A stretch of 64,000 nucleotides of DNA from Treponema phagedenis (GCF_008153345.1 NZ_CP042818.1:1240001-1304000), one strand, 5' to 3'. Counted from the stretch's first letter, positions 15,421 to 25,407 are shown. Program-made: numbers and translations. The notes: generated by a model from the letters alone, not told the origin.

Positions 15421-15610
15421 ATAAAAGCTGCCTTTGACCAATAAAATCTGTCTTTTTTATTGTATATATCGTTTTTTCTGATGTTTTATGAGCATTAACG
15501 ATATAAAAATTTCTGCGTAAGTTCTGTAAAAAACCGGTTGCAAAAAAACAAATTCATTACCGGAATTGATTTACAGTATCACGGAAACACAAGATTTTAG
15601 AAAAAAAAAC

Positions 15611-15639
15611 TTGACATTTCTATAAAAGCACCGTAAACT
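15611..15639 (+). promoter_or_regulatory. Sigma-70 promoter giving a probable leaderless ptsN mRNA
   Basis: TTGACA (15611-15616) and TAAACT (15634-15639) have a 17-base spacer. The ATG at 15646 is only six bases after the -10 box, at the expected transcription start, and no ribosome binding site exists. Confidence 0.75.
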
Positions 15640-15645
15640 AGAGTC

Positions 15646-16092
15646 ATGAACTTGAAAACTGTATTAACACCCGAAACTGTAAATCTTCATTTAAAGGGTA
15701 CTTCTAAAGAAGAAATTATTGATGAATTGCTTGAAATGCTCGTTCAAGCAAACTTAGTAACGGATAAGGCTGCCGCTCGAGCGTGCGTTCTTGACAGAGA
15801 ACGAAAAATGTCTACAGGTATGAAGCACGGAATTGCGATTCCGCATGGAAAAACTGATTCTGTAAAAGATTTAGTTGCCTGTATCGGTATTTCTGATAAT
15901 CCGGTAGATTTTGATTCGCTGGATCAAGAACCTTGCCGTATTTTTATCATGACGTTGTCTCCTATTGATAAAACCGGACCACACCTGCAATTTTTAGCGG
16001 AAGTCAGCCTCTTATTTAAGAGTGCGGAAAAACGCGAGGAAATACTTAAAGCAACAGATAAGGCTGAAGTAATTAGAATTTTAACGGAGTAA
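15646..16092 (+). CDS. ptsN: PTS EIIA-like (fructose/nitrogen type) regulatory protein 1
   Basis: This is a 148-residue single PTS EIIA type-2 domain. MNLKTVLTPETVNLHLKGTSKEEIIDELLEML is the usual start, and the phosphorylated His lies in STGMKHGIAIPHGKT (about residue 66). No EIIB or EIIC domain is attached, so it is regulatory rather than a transporter part. HPr and EI are not in the window. The start is fixed by family alignment even though no Shine-Dalgarno is present and the promoter abuts the ATG. A second paralog lies at 32013-32489. Confidence 0.88.
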   Translation: MNLKTVLTPETVNLHLKGTSKEEIIDELLEMLVQANLVTDKAAARACVLDRERKMSTGMKHGIAIPHGKTDSVKDLVACIGISDNPVDFDSLDQEPCRIFIMTLSPIDKTGPHLQFLAEVSLLFKSAEKREEILKATDKAEVIRILTE

Positions 16093-16164
16093 TTAAACTA
16101 TGCAGTTTTTAGATAAGCAGAATGTATAACTTTTCGTTAAAAATCTCACTGCGGTATCTTAATT

Positions 16165-16195
16165 GTATTTAAACCATTGCCTGTGTTTTAAATAC
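16165..16195 (+). terminator. Inverted repeat after ptsN
   Basis: GTATTTAAA (16165-16173) is the perfect complement of TTTAAATAC (16187-16195). It lies between ptsN and the thioredoxin-fold gene and could be a weak terminator or an operator. Confidence 0.4.
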
Positions 16196-16250
16196 AAACT
16201 TGATTTTTAAAAAGTAAAAAATATTTTATACTAGATATAAGGAGCTGAAA

Positions 16251-16484
16251 ATGATTGTTAAGGCGGTAATTGGTTCAGACGCATTAAGCGGTCAAATAAA
16301 AGACTATTGTAGCGGACTTCCCGATGTAGAAAAAGTAATAGCTGATGCAGACTCTGCGGACGGAAAAAAAATAAAAGATGATTTTAAAGTAAGTTCCGTT
16401 CCAATGGTTATAGTTCTTGATGAGGACTCAAAAGTATTATTTCAAACAGCAGATATGAAAGAACTTGAAAAATTCTTTGCTTAA
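16251..16484 (+). CDS. Small thioredoxin-fold protein without CxxC, 77 aa
   Basis: The predicted layout (strand, helix, strand, helix, then SSVPMVIVLDED and KVLFQTADMKELEKFF) matches the thioredoxin/glutaredoxin fold. The SVP element corresponds to the cis-proline loop. The redox CxxC is missing; a single Cys (about residue 20) is present. AAGGAG is seven bases before the ATG, with TATACT about 20 bases upstream. It is convergent with the transglycosylase gene. The function is unknown; it could be a non-redox binding protein or use one Cys. Confidence 0.6.
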   Translation: MIVKAVIGSDALSGQIKDYCSGLPDVEKVIADADSADGKKIKDDFKVSSVPMVIVLDEDSKVLFQTADMKELEKFFA

Positions 16485-16492
16485 GAATTCTT

Positions 16493-17173
16493 TTATCTTA
16501 ATTGAGAGAGAAAATCTCGCTCCAATCCGGCACTGTAATCAAGCACTTTTGATATATAGGTAAGTGTGATATACGGTGTCCGGTTGTTTCTTACCTTTCC
16601 TGTTCCCGCATTATACATCGCAAGAGCGGAAACTTTATTTCCCGATAAGTCAAGACAATATCTTAAATATGTTAAGCCATAATATGCATTAGTTTCAGGG
16701 TCAAAAAAATCTTTTTCACCTAGTTTTGGGAAAGTCAAATTATTAAGCTGAAAAAGCCCGCGGTCAATACTGCCTCCGGCATTAATATTAACAGCTCTTG
16801 GTTTAAATTTACTTTCTTCCCGAGCAACAGCAAAGGCTAAAGCTGGCGGAATATCATTTTTATCGGCGTTTCTCAATATAATCTGCGCAACAGAGGAACT
16901 TCCGGTTACTTTGGAAAAGAAAGCAATCACCTCTTCTCTTTTTGCAGAATTACGGTACAGATTAAGCAAAACATCCTCTCCGGTTTTTCCCAAATTGTCC
17001 GTGCTCATCGGCATCGGAGCAACCCCTGCAAGCTCAATTTCCTCAGAAGCATTTTTGATTGTATCTGAAACCGTTAAAAAATCGGAAAAAATTATTTTTG
17101 CACAAAGTAAAACAAAGCCAAAAATAAAAAGGCTTAAAAATATCTTTTTTGGATAAAATTTAAAATTTGTCAT
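16493..17173 (-). CDS. Lytic transglycosylase (SLT domain)
   Basis: The 226-residue protein has an N-terminal signal anchor (IFLSLFIFGFVLLCAKIIFS). From about residue 85 an SLT domain follows: catalytic Glu in AFAVAREESKFKP, then GSIDRGLFQLN, YYGLTYLRYCLDL and ALAMYNAGTG. It would cleave peptidoglycan glycan strands in the periplasm. A purely lytic role and one in flagellar insertion are both possible. Its stop is only eight bases from the convergent upstream gene. Confidence 0.85.
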   Translation of the reverse strand: MTNFKFYPKKIFLSLFIFGFVLLCAKIIFSDFLTVSDTIKNASEEIELAGVAPMPMSTDNLGKTGEDVLLNLYRNSAKREEVIAFFSKVTGSSSVAQIILRNADKNDIPPALAFAVAREESKFKPRAVNINAGGSIDRGLFQLNNLTFPKLGEKDFFDPETNAYYGLTYLRYCLDLSGNKVSALAMYNAGTGKVRNNRTPYITLTYISKVLDYSAGLERDFLSQLR

Positions 17174-17363
17174 TATATGCGAATAACCTCACTATTTTCT
17201 TGATTATGTAAAACTATACATATATTTATTATTTTTTGCAATAGCTTCAAAATAGCAAATTCAATATCTTTTTTCTCATATTTTTATACCTAAATATTGT
17301 AACCATCTGTCCGGTGTCGTTATTTAATACATACATTTATTCAGTATGATTTCTTCTTACATT

Positions 17364-17412
17364 AAAGCCGACCTGCAAATTTATTACTCCTTTCCTTGCA
17401 AGGTTGGCTTTT
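17364..17412 (+). ncRNA. Candidate small RNA or orphan terminator with anti-Shine-Dalgarno loop
   Basis: AAAGCCGACCTGCAA (17364-17378) pairs with TTGCAAGGTTGGCTTT (17395-17410) and is followed by TTTC. The 16-17-base loop contains ACTCCTTTCC, which can pair with GGAAAGGAG. No plus-strand gene lies upstream within the gap 17174-17639, so this is not an ordinary gene terminator. A promoter is not obvious. Confidence 0.4.
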
Positions 17413-17639
17413 TCATACAGCAAAATGCTATAGTATACGCGGTTTCAAATAGCCCTTTTGCATACACCCGGCATTTTACGTATTGAAGTATCTGCTTGAA
17501 TATTTTGTAAGATTTATTTTTAAGAACAGTGGTGTAAAAATATAAAGCAACCGGTTTTTCAGAATTTTATTTATAGTTTGAATACTAGCCAATAATTTCC
17601 GAATTTTTTATGAGGAGCAAAAAAGAGGAGGCAAAAAAA

Positions 17640-18401
17640 ATGAAAGATTTATTTATCACAAAAAAACATATCGGATTATCGATTCTATTTGTAAGTTTAT
17701 TTATTTTTTCATCTTGCACAAAGCCTGAGTCCGTACCACGGACAATCTCTGTTTCGGGGTCTGCGACCGTGTATGCGGAGCCTGATGAGGCAACCATTTC
17801 TTTCAGCTTATATACGAAGGAGCAGAACCTTGCAGCGGCAAAAGAAAAAAACGATGCGTTATTAGCAAATGCACATAAGGTTTTTAGCACATATGCGATT
17901 GTCCCCAAAGATATCAGGCTTGATCACGTGAATATCCGTCCTGACTACCGCTATGACCGAGACGGGGTTCGTATTTTTTTAGGCTATGCGGTAGAACAAA
18001 ATATTTCCGTTACCTTAAAAGCACTTAAAAACTATGAAGCTCTTCTAACTGATATTTTAAAGGTTGGCGTTGACAGAATTAATAATGTCAGCTTTTCAGT
18101 TCAGGACAGCCGCAAATATAAGGATGAGGCACGAATAAACGCAATACAAACTGCGGAAGAAAAAGCAGAACTTTTTTGCAGCGCCCCGAAAAACAACGGC
18201 GTAAAGCTGTCGCTCGGCAAAGTGCTTTCCATTAACGAAACAGCATCCAATATGTATTCGTCCGGAATTTCCAATGTGTATTCCCAACGGCAGGTATTAT
18301 ATAAAACGGAAGAAGGCGCCGACGCCTCAGCCGGCGGAATAACTCCGATGGGACAAATTCCGATACGAGCGGAAGTATTTGTAACTTTTGAATTAAAGTA
18401 A
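17640..18401 (+). CDS. SIMPL-domain (DUF541) lipoprotein
   Basis: The 253-residue protein starts with a lipoprotein signal (GLSILFVSLFIFSSC, lipobox Cys at about 25). The SIMPL/DUF541 domain follows: RTISVSGSATVYAEPDEATISFSLYTKEQNLAAA, VPKDIRLDHVNIRPDY, VGVDRINNVSFSVQD and EKAELFCSAPKNNGVKLG-type ends. GAGGAGG lies eight bases before the ATG at 17640. SIMPL proteins are periplasmic or outer-membrane-linked with no settled biochemical role. It is convergent with the Nudix gene four bases downstream. Confidence 0.85.
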   Translation: MKDLFITKKHIGLSILFVSLFIFSSCTKPESVPRTISVSGSATVYAEPDEATISFSLYTKEQNLAAAKEKNDALLANAHKVFSTYAIVPKDIRLDHVNIRPDYRYDRDGVRIFLGYAVEQNISVTLKALKNYEALLTDILKVGVDRINNVSFSVQDSRKYKDEARINAIQTAEEKAELFCSAPKNNGVKLSLGKVLSINETASNMYSSGISNVYSQRQVLYKTEEGADASAGGITPMGQIPIRAEVFVTFELK

Positions 18402-18405
18402 CAGC

Positions 18406-18792
18406 TTATAAAACTGTTTTTAATTCTTCGATAATACTGATATCCGCGGGAAGCCATTGTACTGAATTGATTTCGGTTGTATCAAGCCAGCGTGCATCTT
18501 GGTGCACGCAAAGCTCATAGGCAGGCGTTTTAAGGCTGCATAAAAAACAATCCATGCTCAAAATAAATTCGGGATATTCCCAACGCACTCTTTTAAAAAA
18601 GGATTGGATACTGATTTCGGCATTTAGCTCTTCTCTTACCTCGCGGATAAGAGCCTGTTCCGCCGTTTCCCCTGATTCAATTTTTCCTCCGGGAAACTCC
18701 CAGAATCCATCGTATGTACCGCCTTTGCGCCGAGCGGCAAAAACCTTTCCGTCTTTGCAGATAATGGCAGCTGCAACTCTAATCTTCTTCAT
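18406..18792 (-). CDS. mutT: MutT-type Nudix hydrolase
   Basis: The 128-residue protein carries the Nudix box GGKIESGETAEQALIREVREEL at about residues 36-57 and a MutT-like start (KKIRVAAAIICKDGKVFAARR). It would hydrolyse oxidised nucleoside triphosphates such as 8-oxo-dGTP. The open frame extends upstream to 18906, but that part is translation of the intergenic repeat (NESSYQKK), so I start at MKKIRV. No clear Shine-Dalgarno precedes it, and the repeat end lies only about 15 bases upstream, so its promoter may be repeat-derived. Confidence 0.87.
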   Translation of the reverse strand: MKKIRVAAAIICKDGKVFAARRKGGTYDGFWEFPGGKIESGETAEQALIREVREELNAEISIQSFFKRVRWEYPEFILSMDCFLCSLKTPAYELCVHQDARWLDTTEINSVQWLPADISIIEELKTVL

Positions 18793-18804
18793 GGTTCTAA
18801 TATA

Positions 18805-19310
18805 GCATTTTTTTTGATAACTTGATTCATTTTTAATACATTTTATGCAAAACGTAAAAAATTTTATAAAAAAGAGCTCCGGTTTAGTTTTTGCCGTCCA
18901 TGGCAAAAACTAAACCATGAGTTTAAAAACTCCTATTATAGAAGTGTGGTAGTTTTTAAACTCATTTTTGCGTGGAACCACCGCCGTCCATGGTAAAAAC
19001 CAAACCTGCGAGTTTTAAAGCTTCTATTATAGAAAGAGTCCGACACGGCGCAACGGTGAGCAATTTACCATAGGAATGCTTAAATCCGGTTTTAACGTCC
19101 GTGCCCGTTCTGAATGTAATGTTTGCTATTTTTGTTTACAGTGGCTGCGAGTTTTAAAGCTTCAATTTTATAGTTTTGTGTTGATGCTTTAAAACATCGT
19201 TTGGAATTTTGCAAGGGCGAGCAATTTACATAGTGATACTGAATCCACAAATCATTATTGTTGATGTGCCGATTAAGAATAACAGCAGCTTAATTGCAAA
19301 ACACGGGCAC
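18805..19310. repeat. Dispersed intergenic repeat, copy 5 (most complete)
   Basis: In order: TTTTTTTGATAACTTGATT, AAAATTTTATAAAAAAGAG, hairpin 1 (18881-18916), hairpin 2 GAGTTTAAAAACT/AGTTTTTAAACTC (18919-18963) and CGTGGAACCACCGCCGTCC. Then come the GAGTCCGACACGGCGCAACGG module, CAATTTACCATAGGAATGC and hairpin 3 GTTTTAAAGC/GCTTTAAAAC (19151-19195). Best copy for defining the unit. Confidence 0.8.
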
Positions 19311-19401
19311 GAGTCTTTTGGACTTTGGTGCAAAAACAAAAACTGAGCAGCCGTTTCATTGAAAAGTCGCTGTTATGTTTTATTAGAGCTATAACCGCCG
19401 C

Positions 19402-20526
19402 TCATAAACTCGAAAGTGAAATAAGATCGGGTGATTCATTCTCACCTTCAATTTTAGCAACTTCTTCAAGCAATGCTTTTGCCCTGGACGAGAGTCTGGA
19501 CGGAATCCGAATCAGTATTTTGATATAGAGGTCTCCTGCTCTACGTTGGGCAGGAACACCCTGTCCTTTTTCCCGTATAAGGGCTCCGTGTTGTGTTCCG
19601 GCAGGAATCTTTACTTTGATTTTTTTCTTATCGAGCGTGGTAACCGTAATATCCGCACCGAGCGCCGCCTGTGTCATGGAAATCGGTACCGCACAGTACA
19701 AATCATTACCCTCGCGCTCAAAATACGCATGTTTTCGTATAAAAATAAACACATACAGGTCGCCGTACTCGCCGCCGGCTCTGCCGGCATTTCCCTGCTT
19801 GGGAATGGTAATACGTTTTCCTTCTTCAACGCCGGCAGGAATAGTAATAATAATTTTTTGCTTTTTACGCTCTACGCCGCTTCCGTGACAGCGTGTGCAA
19901 GGGTTTTCAATAACAGTGCCTTCGCCGCCGCAGCGGGGACAAGCTTGCGCTATCGAAAAAAAGCCGGTATTTCTACGTATTTGTCCGGTACCTTTACAGT
20001 CGGGGCACATTTTACGTCCGCCGCTTTTGCTGCCGGATCCTTTACATTCAGAACAAGTTTCATCGCGCGAATAGTTCAACTCGGCCTTTTTACCGTATAC
20101 CGCTTCTTCAAATGAAATTTCCAAATCATACCGTAAATTAGCGCCGCGTCCGGAGCGTGTTCCGGATTGGCGGGAAGAGCTCCCAAAACCGCCAAAAGCA
20201 CCGCCGAAAAGATTTTCAAAGATGTCTGAAAAACCTCCGCCGAAAATATCTTCAAAGCCTTGAAATGCCGAAGGATCAAAACCTCCCGCGCCGCCCATGC
20301 CGTTTAAGCCTTCCGCTCCGTATTGGTCATAGATACTGCGCTTTTTTTCATCAATAAGCACTTCGTATGCCTTGGTTGCTTCTTTAAATTTTTCTTCCGC
20401 TTCTTTATTTCCCGGATTTTTATCGGGATGGTATTGAATTGCCAGTTTTCGGTATGCTTTTTTTATTTCGTCATTTGTTGCCGTTTTTGAAACGCCGAGA
20501 ACTTCATAATAATCTCTTTCCGCCAC
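19402..20526 (-). CDS. dnaJ: Chaperone DnaJ (Hsp40)
   Basis: The protein has 374 residues. The J domain ([17 protein letters not shown] in [10 protein letters not shown]) is followed by a G/F-rich linker. The zinc domain has four CxxCxGxG repeats ([32 protein letters not shown]), and the C-terminal substrate-binding domains end the protein. The start codon is GTG, preceded by AAGGCGGAG. It stimulates DnaK ATPase and delivers substrates. It lies 229 bases after dnaK, separated by two strong hairpins, so it is probably expressed separately or by read-through. Confidence 0.95.
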   Translation of the reverse strand: MAERDYYEVLGVSKTATNDEIKKAYRKLAIQYHPDKNPGNKEAEEKFKEATKAYEVLIDEKKRSIYDQYGAEGLNGMGGAGGFDPSAFQGFEDIFGGGFSDIFENLFGGAFGGFGSSSRQSGTRSGRGANLRYDLEISFEEAVYGKKAELNYSRDETCSECKGSGSKSGGRKMCPDCKGTGQIRRNTGFFSIAQACPRCGGEGTVIENPCTRCHGSGVERKKQKIIITIPAGVEEGKRITIPKQGNAGRAGGEYGDLYVFIFIRKHAYFEREGNDLYCAVPISMTQAALGADITVTTLDKKKIKVKIPAGTQHGALIREKGQGVPAQRRAGDLYIKILIRIPSRLSSRAKALLEEVAKIEGENESPDLISLSSL

Positions 20527-20582
20527 AATTACTCCGCCTTATAAGACCGTCTAATTTTTCTTTTTTATTCTCTGATTTTTGC

Positions 20583-20620
20583 AGTATCGGAAAGCCTCGC
20601 CTTAACGGCGGCACCGATAC
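20583..20620 (-). terminator. Hairpin in the dnaK-dnaJ gap
   Basis: GTATCGG (20583-20589) pairs with CCGATAC at about 20614-20620, with GCC/GGC pairs inside. It lies just ahead of dnaJ on the minus strand, so it may affect dnaJ leader folding rather than terminate. Confidence 0.45.
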
Positions 20621-20713
20621 TTACATGGCCGTACTCAAAACGAGCCGTGCTGAATTACTATATATCTTTTTGCGTATTTATAAAAGGTATGTCAAGAATC
20701 AATCGGTACAAAA

Positions 20714-20745
20714 TTTTTGCAGCGGAAAAGTTTCCGCTGCAAAAA
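20714..20745 (-). terminator. Strong terminator after dnaK
   Basis: TTTTTGCAGCGGAAA (20714-20728) and TTTCCGCTGCAAAAA (20731-20745) are a perfect 15-base inverted repeat. On the minus strand it is followed by TTTTG, 11 bases after the dnaK stop. A bidirectional rho-independent terminator is likely. Confidence 0.8.
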
Positions 20746-20755
20746 TAGTTTCTTT

Positions 20756-22669
20756 TTATTTGTCGTCGTTGTCTTTTACTACTTCGTAGTCAACATCGTC
20801 TGCGGTGCCGTGCGTTGGGCCTGCATCGGTATGGCCGCCGTCTTGAGTCTGTCCCGCTCCGGCTGCTCCTTGTTGTTTGTACATTTCTTCCGCAATCTTA
20901 TATGCAGCTTGCTGCAAAGCTTCGGTTTTTGCCTTTATCGCATCGGTGTTATCGTCTTCAAGCTCTTTTTTCAAATCCGCAATTGCTTCTTCGATATGTT
21001 GTTTATCCGCACCGTTTATTTTATCTCCCATTTCTTTGAGGGTTTTTTCGGTTTGATAAATCATTGAATCCGCATTATTACGTGTTTCAACCTTTTCGCG
21101 CTCTTTTTTGTCGCTTTCGGCATTTGCTTCGGCTTCTTTTACCATGCGGTCAATTTCACTTTCGCTTAAACCGCTTGAGCTTTCAATTCTGATATGCTGC
21201 TCTTTTCCGGTGCCGAGATCTTTTGCGGAAACGTGGACAATGCCGTTTGCATCAATATCGAAGGTAACCTCAATTTGCGGTACACCGCGCGGCGCAGGCG
21301 GAATTCCCACAAGGTCAAAATTCCCGAGCGTTCTGTTTTGGCTTGCCATTCCGCGCTCTCCTTGCAGAACGTGAATGGAAACTGCCGTTTGTCCGTCCGC
21401 TGCGGTAGAGAACACCTGACTCTTCCTTGTCGGAATAGTGGTGTTTCGATTGATAAGCGGCGTAAACACGCCTCCCATAGTTTCGATACCGAGCGAAAGC
21501 GGTGTTACGTCAAGCAAGAGTACGTCTTTTACATCTCCGCCTAAAATACCGCCTTGTATTGCGGCACCGATTGCAACCGCTTCATCGGGGTTGACCCCTT
21601 TTGAACCTTCTTTTCCAAAAATCTCTTTGATAATTTGCAGAACTTTCGGCATTCTGGTTGAACCGCCTACCAGCAAAATTTCGTCTATTTTATCGGGGCT
21701 TATGCCTGCGTCATTCAATGCTTTGCGGCAAGGCTCCTTGGTTCGTTCAAAAAGGTCATCGGTCATTTTTTCAAATTCCGCCCGTGTTAACGTTCGCTCC
21801 AAATGGCGGGGACCGTTTGCATCCGCGGTAATAAACGGCAAGTTGATTTCGGTTGAAGCTGAAGAAGAAAGCGCTATTTTTGCCTTTTCAGCCGCCTCTC
21901 TTAAGCGCTGCAATGCCATACGGTCTTTACCCAAATCGATTCCGGTTTCATTCTTAAAACCTTCCTCAAGCCAGTTTACAATGCGCGCGTCAAAATCATC
22001 GCCGCCGAGGTGCGTATCTCCGTTTGTGGATTTTACTTCAAATACGCCGTCGCCCAATTCCAAGATTGAAATATCGAATGTACCGCCGCCAAGGTCATAC
22101 ACAGCGATGGTTTTTTCTTTTTTTGAATCTTTATTAAACCCGAACGCAAGAGAAGCTGCGGTAGGTTCGTTAATAATACGCTTTACTTCCAAACCGGCAA
22201 TTTTTCCCGCATCCTTTGTTGCCTGGCGCTGTGCGTCGTTAAAATAAGCGGGAACCGTAATAACTGCTTCGGTAACCGTTTCGCCGAGATAGTCTTCGGC
22301 GGTTTTTTTCATTTTTTGCAAAACAAATGCGGAAATTTCCTGTGTGGAATACAATTTGCCGTCAATATCAATGCGGACATCTTCCCCTTGCGGAACAATT
22401 TTATACGGCACCCGTTTTAACTCATCGGTGAGTTCATTATACCTGTGCCCGATAAAACGCTTTACCGAGTATACCGTGCGTGCGGGGTTTGTTACCATCT
22501 GGTTTTTTGCAGGCTGACCGACAATGCGCTCATCCTTCGAAGTAAAACCGACAATAGAGGGTGTTGTTCTGCCGCCCTCCGCATTTTGAATAACAACCGG
22601 CTCTCCGCCTTCCATTACCGCAACACATGAGTTTGTTGTTCCTAAATCGATTCCAATAATCTTTCCCAT
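20756..22669 (-). CDS. dnaK: Chaperone DnaK (Hsp70)
   Basis: The 637-residue protein starts [22 protein letters not shown]. The nucleotide-binding domain has [24 protein letters not shown] and [13 protein letters not shown]. The linker [16 protein letters not shown], the substrate-binding domain and a C-terminal lid ending EVVKDNDDK follow. The open frame extends to 22768, but TAGGAG next to 22669 fixes the start. It lies ten bases after grpE, so the two are co-transcribed. ATP-driven folding and heat-shock functions are established for the family. Confidence 0.97.
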   Translation of the reverse strand: MGKIIGIDLGTTNSCVAVMEGGEPVVIQNAEGGRTTPSIVGFTSKDERIVGQPAKNQMVTNPARTVYSVKRFIGHRYNELTDELKRVPYKIVPQGEDVRIDIDGKLYSTQEISAFVLQKMKKTAEDYLGETVTEAVITVPAYFNDAQRQATKDAGKIAGLEVKRIINEPTAASLAFGFNKDSKKEKTIAVYDLGGGTFDISILELGDGVFEVKSTNGDTHLGGDDFDARIVNWLEEGFKNETGIDLGKDRMALQRLREAAEKAKIALSSSASTEINLPFITADANGPRHLERTLTRAEFEKMTDDLFERTKEPCRKALNDAGISPDKIDEILLVGGSTRMPKVLQIIKEIFGKEGSKGVNPDEAVAIGAAIQGGILGGDVKDVLLLDVTPLSLGIETMGGVFTPLINRNTTIPTRKSQVFSTAADGQTAVSIHVLQGERGMASQNRTLGNFDLVGIPPAPRGVPQIEVTFDIDANGIVHVSAKDLGTGKEQHIRIESSSGLSESEIDRMVKEAEANAESDKKEREKVETRNNADSMIYQTEKTLKEMGDKINGADKQHIEEAIADLKKELEDDNTDAIKAKTEALQQAAYKIAEEMYKQQGAAGAGQTQDGGHTDAGPTHGTADDVDYEVVKDNDDK

Positions 22670-22679
22670 AATAAAACTC

Positions 22680-23342
22680 CTATTTTGTATCTTTCTCTGT
22701 TGTTTCAGCGGGTTTTTCCGCCTCTGCCCCTTCTTTTTCCTCCGGCATAAAAACCATAACCTTTGCATGCCTGAGTATTCTATCTTTTAATTTATAGCCT
22801 TTTTGAAGTTCGGCTCCGACTTTCTGCTCCTGCACATCCTTGGACGGTGTCATTGCAACCGCTTCATGCAGGTTCGGGTCAAAGGGACAATCAAGCGAGG
22901 GATAATAGCTCAGCCCGTACTTTGATTCCAACATAGAGCTGAACTCGTTGCGAATCATTGTAACGCCTTCCGCAAAAGCTGCGACCGATCCACCTTCCGA
23001 TTGCTTTGTTCCCGCTTCGATAGCGCGGTCAAAATTATCCAGTATTGGCAGAATATCGTTCAGCAGATTGGCATTTGCGTAGTCAATCGCTTCCTGTTTT
23101 TCCTTGATCATTCGCTTGCGATAATTGTCAAAATCGGCAGCTTTGCGCAAATACTGATTCTGCAATTCCTTGTTTTGAGCTTCAAGTTCCGCAACCTTCG
23201 CCTCTAAAGGATTTGCCTCAGTCTTCGGCACCTCCGCAGAAGTTTCCGCTGCCTTTTCCGCCTCCGCTGAGGCGGCAGTCTCCGGTTGCCGAGCTTCCGC
23301 AGGTTTTGTGGTGTGCTCATTCTTTTTTTCTTTTTTGCTCAT
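22680..23342 (-). CDS. grpE: Nucleotide exchange factor GrpE
   Basis: The protein has 220 residues. An acidic, low-complexity N-terminus (residues 1-45) leads into a long coiled coil ([35 protein letters not shown]). The beta domain follows with [15 protein letters not shown] and [20 protein letters not shown] precedes the ATG. It exchanges ADP from DnaK, encoded ten bases downstream. It is the first gene of the chaperone unit; no CIRCE element is visible in the leader. Confidence 0.95.
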   Translation of the reverse strand: MSKKEKKNEHTTKPAEARQPETAASAEAEKAAETSAEVPKTEANPLEAKVAELEAQNKELQNQYLRKAADFDNYRKRMIKEKQEAIDYANANLLNDILPILDNFDRAIEAGTKQSEGGSVAAFAEGVTMIRNEFSSMLESKYGLSYYPSLDCPFDPNLHEAVAMTPSKDVQEQKVGAELQKGYKLKDRILRHAKVMVFMPEEKEGAEAEKPAETTEKDTK

Positions 23343-23436
23343 GAAATCCTCAATCTCTAAATGTTTTTTAGTTAATAATCAGAATCGCTGTATAATGTGC
23401 AGATCCACCATTAATAAGTGTATCTGCATCTCTTTA

Positions 23437-23465
23437 AAGATACTAAGAGAAAACCACAGGGTCAA
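23437..23465 (-). promoter_or_regulatory. Sigma-70 promoter of grpE-dnaK
   Basis: On the minus strand, TTGACC (23465-23460) and TATCTT (23442-23437) have a 17-base spacer, about 95 bases before grpE. No heat-shock operator of the HrcA/CIRCE type is seen. Confidence 0.7.
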
Positions 23466-23654
23466 GAAAAAAAAGAGAAAAATCTATAAACAAAAAGGAT
23501 TTAAACGTTGCGCTTTAAAGTTTCTTCAAACCTGATTTTGCTTTTGCCGTGCCGAAGTTTTTCTTATTAAACTCTTGTGGTTATCTAAAAATAGGAAGAG
23601 GTGGCGAAACCTTTCTTTGCTCTTTCGAGCATTTATTCGATCATTTGTTTTAAT

Positions 23655-23870
23655 CCATGGAATACAAATTATAAAAAAGAGTCCGACACAACAGGTTAGT
23701 TTTTAACATCTGTGCCAAAAACTAACCTGTCTGCTTGGAACCACTGTCATCCGTGGTAGTTCTGAATGTAGTTTTAGTTTTTTTGTTTACAGTGGCTGCG
23801 AGTTTAAAAGCTTCAATTTTATAATTCAGTATTGATGCTTTTAAACATCGATTGATTTTATGCTGATGTT
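23655..23870. repeat. Dispersed intergenic repeat, copy 6
   Basis: ATTATAAAAAAGAGTCCGACAC is followed by a hairpin at 23694-23727 (GGTTAGTTTTTAAC / GCCAAAAACTAACC) and TTGGAACCACTGTCATCCG. A second hairpin is GTTTAAAAGC/GCTTTTAAAC (23802-23846). It lies directly downstream of the ATPase B-subunit gene. Confidence 0.7.
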
Positions 23871-23944
23871 GATATCTATAGCATTTTAGCATAGAGGTGA
23901 TCACGCATATGCCCTGTAACATATTTGATTTTGATTAAGAATTT

Positions 23945-25390
23945 TTAAGGATTTTCCTGCATGGCGTCGATTAAAGCTTCAATTTCATGCCGTAGGGCAG
24001 CGCTTACGTTCTCTTTTGCCTGTTCCATATATTTTTCTTTAAGTTGCGGGCTTAATCGATATAATTCATTTTGAGGAAGCACTGAAAGAAGCGCCCATGC
24101 AATGTCAAGCGTTTGCTCAATACTGCGGTTTTCATATTCATCTTGCCCTAAAAAGTACCGCTCAAATAATTCCCCGAAATGCAAGTATTGCTTATCCTCT
24201 TTAGAAAGCTCTTCTTCACCGATAATTGCTGCAAGGTTTCTGACCGTATGCACTTTTGAGTAGGCTGCAAAAGCCTGGCTGGAAACTGCCTGATGATCAT
24301 CTCTTGTCATCCCTTCACCAATACCGTCTTTCATGAGACGGGAAAGACTTGGTAGAACAGAAATAGGCGGATATATTCCTTTTTGAAATAATTCCCGATC
24401 AAGAACGATTTGTCCTTCGGTAATATATCCGGTAAGGTCGGGAATCGGATGGCTTATATCATCGCTCGGCATGCTTAGAATGGGAATCTGCGTAATAGAA
24501 CCCTCCGAGCCTTTAATTCTTCCGGCTCGCTCATATAACTCTGCCAAGTCAGAGTATAAATATCCGGGATAGCCTTTTCTGCCCGGTACTTCGCTTAAGG
24601 TTGCCGAAATCTCTCTTAATGCTTCACAGTAGTTTGTCATATCGGTGAGGACTACCAAAACATGCTTGCCTTTTTCAAACGCAAGATATTCCGCAGCAGT
24701 TAAGGCACAGCGAGGGGTAATAATACGCTCAATGGAAGGGGCATCCGCAAGAGACAAAAACATTACTACACGAGAAAGTACTCCTGTTTTTTCAAAGTTT
24801 TCGATAAAGAAACGAGCAACATCATACTTGATTCCCATGCCGGCAAACACCATCACAAATTCTTCATCGCCTGAAAGTATTTTTGCCTGACGGATTATTT
24901 GTGCGGTAAGTTTATTATGCGATAATCCGTTCCCTGAAAAAATGGGTAGTTTTTGTCCGCGAATAAGGGTATTCATACCGTCGATTGATGAGATTCCTGT
25001 TTGAATAAAATCTCTTGGGTAAATTCGAGCATAGGGATTAATAGGATATCCGTTCACATTTCGTAGCTCTGAAGAAAAAACTTCCGGATAACCGTCAATC
25101 GGTTTCCCGAGTCCGTCAAAAACTCTTCCCATAAGTCCTTCAGAAACACGAAGTTCCATCGGAGCTTCCAAAAATTCAATTGAAGTATGATCAAGACTTA
25201 ATCCTGAAGTTGAACCGAAAATTTGTACAACGCAGTATTCAGAAGAAAGATCTATAATTCTTCCCGTTCGCACTCCTCTGGATCTATCCCGCACTGCAGT
25301 AATTTCTCCGAAAAAAGCATTTTCGCGCCGTTTTGTAATGACAATCGGTCCGTCTACCGAAGACAACCCTCTATATTCCACACCTCTCAT
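23945..25390 (-). CDS. atpB: A/V-type ATP synthase subunit B
   Basis: This 481-residue non-catalytic subunit has an [18 protein letters not shown] start, [13 protein letters not shown] in place of a Walker [39 protein letters not shown] and [30 protein letters not shown]. It pairs with subunit A in the A3B3 head. It lies 17 bases after atpA and is the last ATPase gene seen. Subunit D normally follows B, but here a repeat follows and no D gene is found. Confidence 0.95.
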   Translation of the reverse strand: MRGVEYRGLSSVDGPIVITKRRENAFFGEITAVRDRSRGVRTGRIIDLSSEYCVVQIFGSTSGLSLDHTSIEFLEAPMELRVSEGLMGRVFDGLGKPIDGYPEVFSSELRNVNGYPINPYARIYPRDFIQTGISSIDGMNTLIRGQKLPIFSGNGLSHNKLTAQIIRQAKILSGDEEFVMVFAGMGIKYDVARFFIENFEKTGVLSRVVMFLSLADAPSIERIITPRCALTAAEYLAFEKGKHVLVVLTDMTNYCEALREISATLSEVPGRKGYPGYLYSDLAELYERAGRIKGSEGSITQIPILSMPSDDISHPIPDLTGYITEGQIVLDRELFQKGIYPPISVLPSLSRLMKDGIGEGMTRDDHQAVSSQAFAAYSKVHTVRNLAAIIGEEELSKEDKQYLHFGELFERYFLGQDEYENRSIEQTLDIAWALLSVLPQNELYRLSPQLKEKYMEQAKENVSAALRHEIEALIDAMQENP

Positions 25391-25407
25391 AATAGTAATC
25401 CCCCGAT

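Noticed and set aside
19546-20115. 189-codon frame opposite dnaJ
   Set aside because: It lies entirely within dnaJ, whose zinc domain and J domain are unmistakable.
21438-22247. Long antisense frame opposite dnaK
   Set aside because: It is the shadow of a highly conserved gene, without a ribosome binding site and with a composition rich in S and P that follows from dnaK codon use.
23343-23480. CIRCE heat-shock operator upstream of grpE
   Set aside because: I looked for TTAGCACTC-N9-GAGTGCTAA or close variants and saw none.
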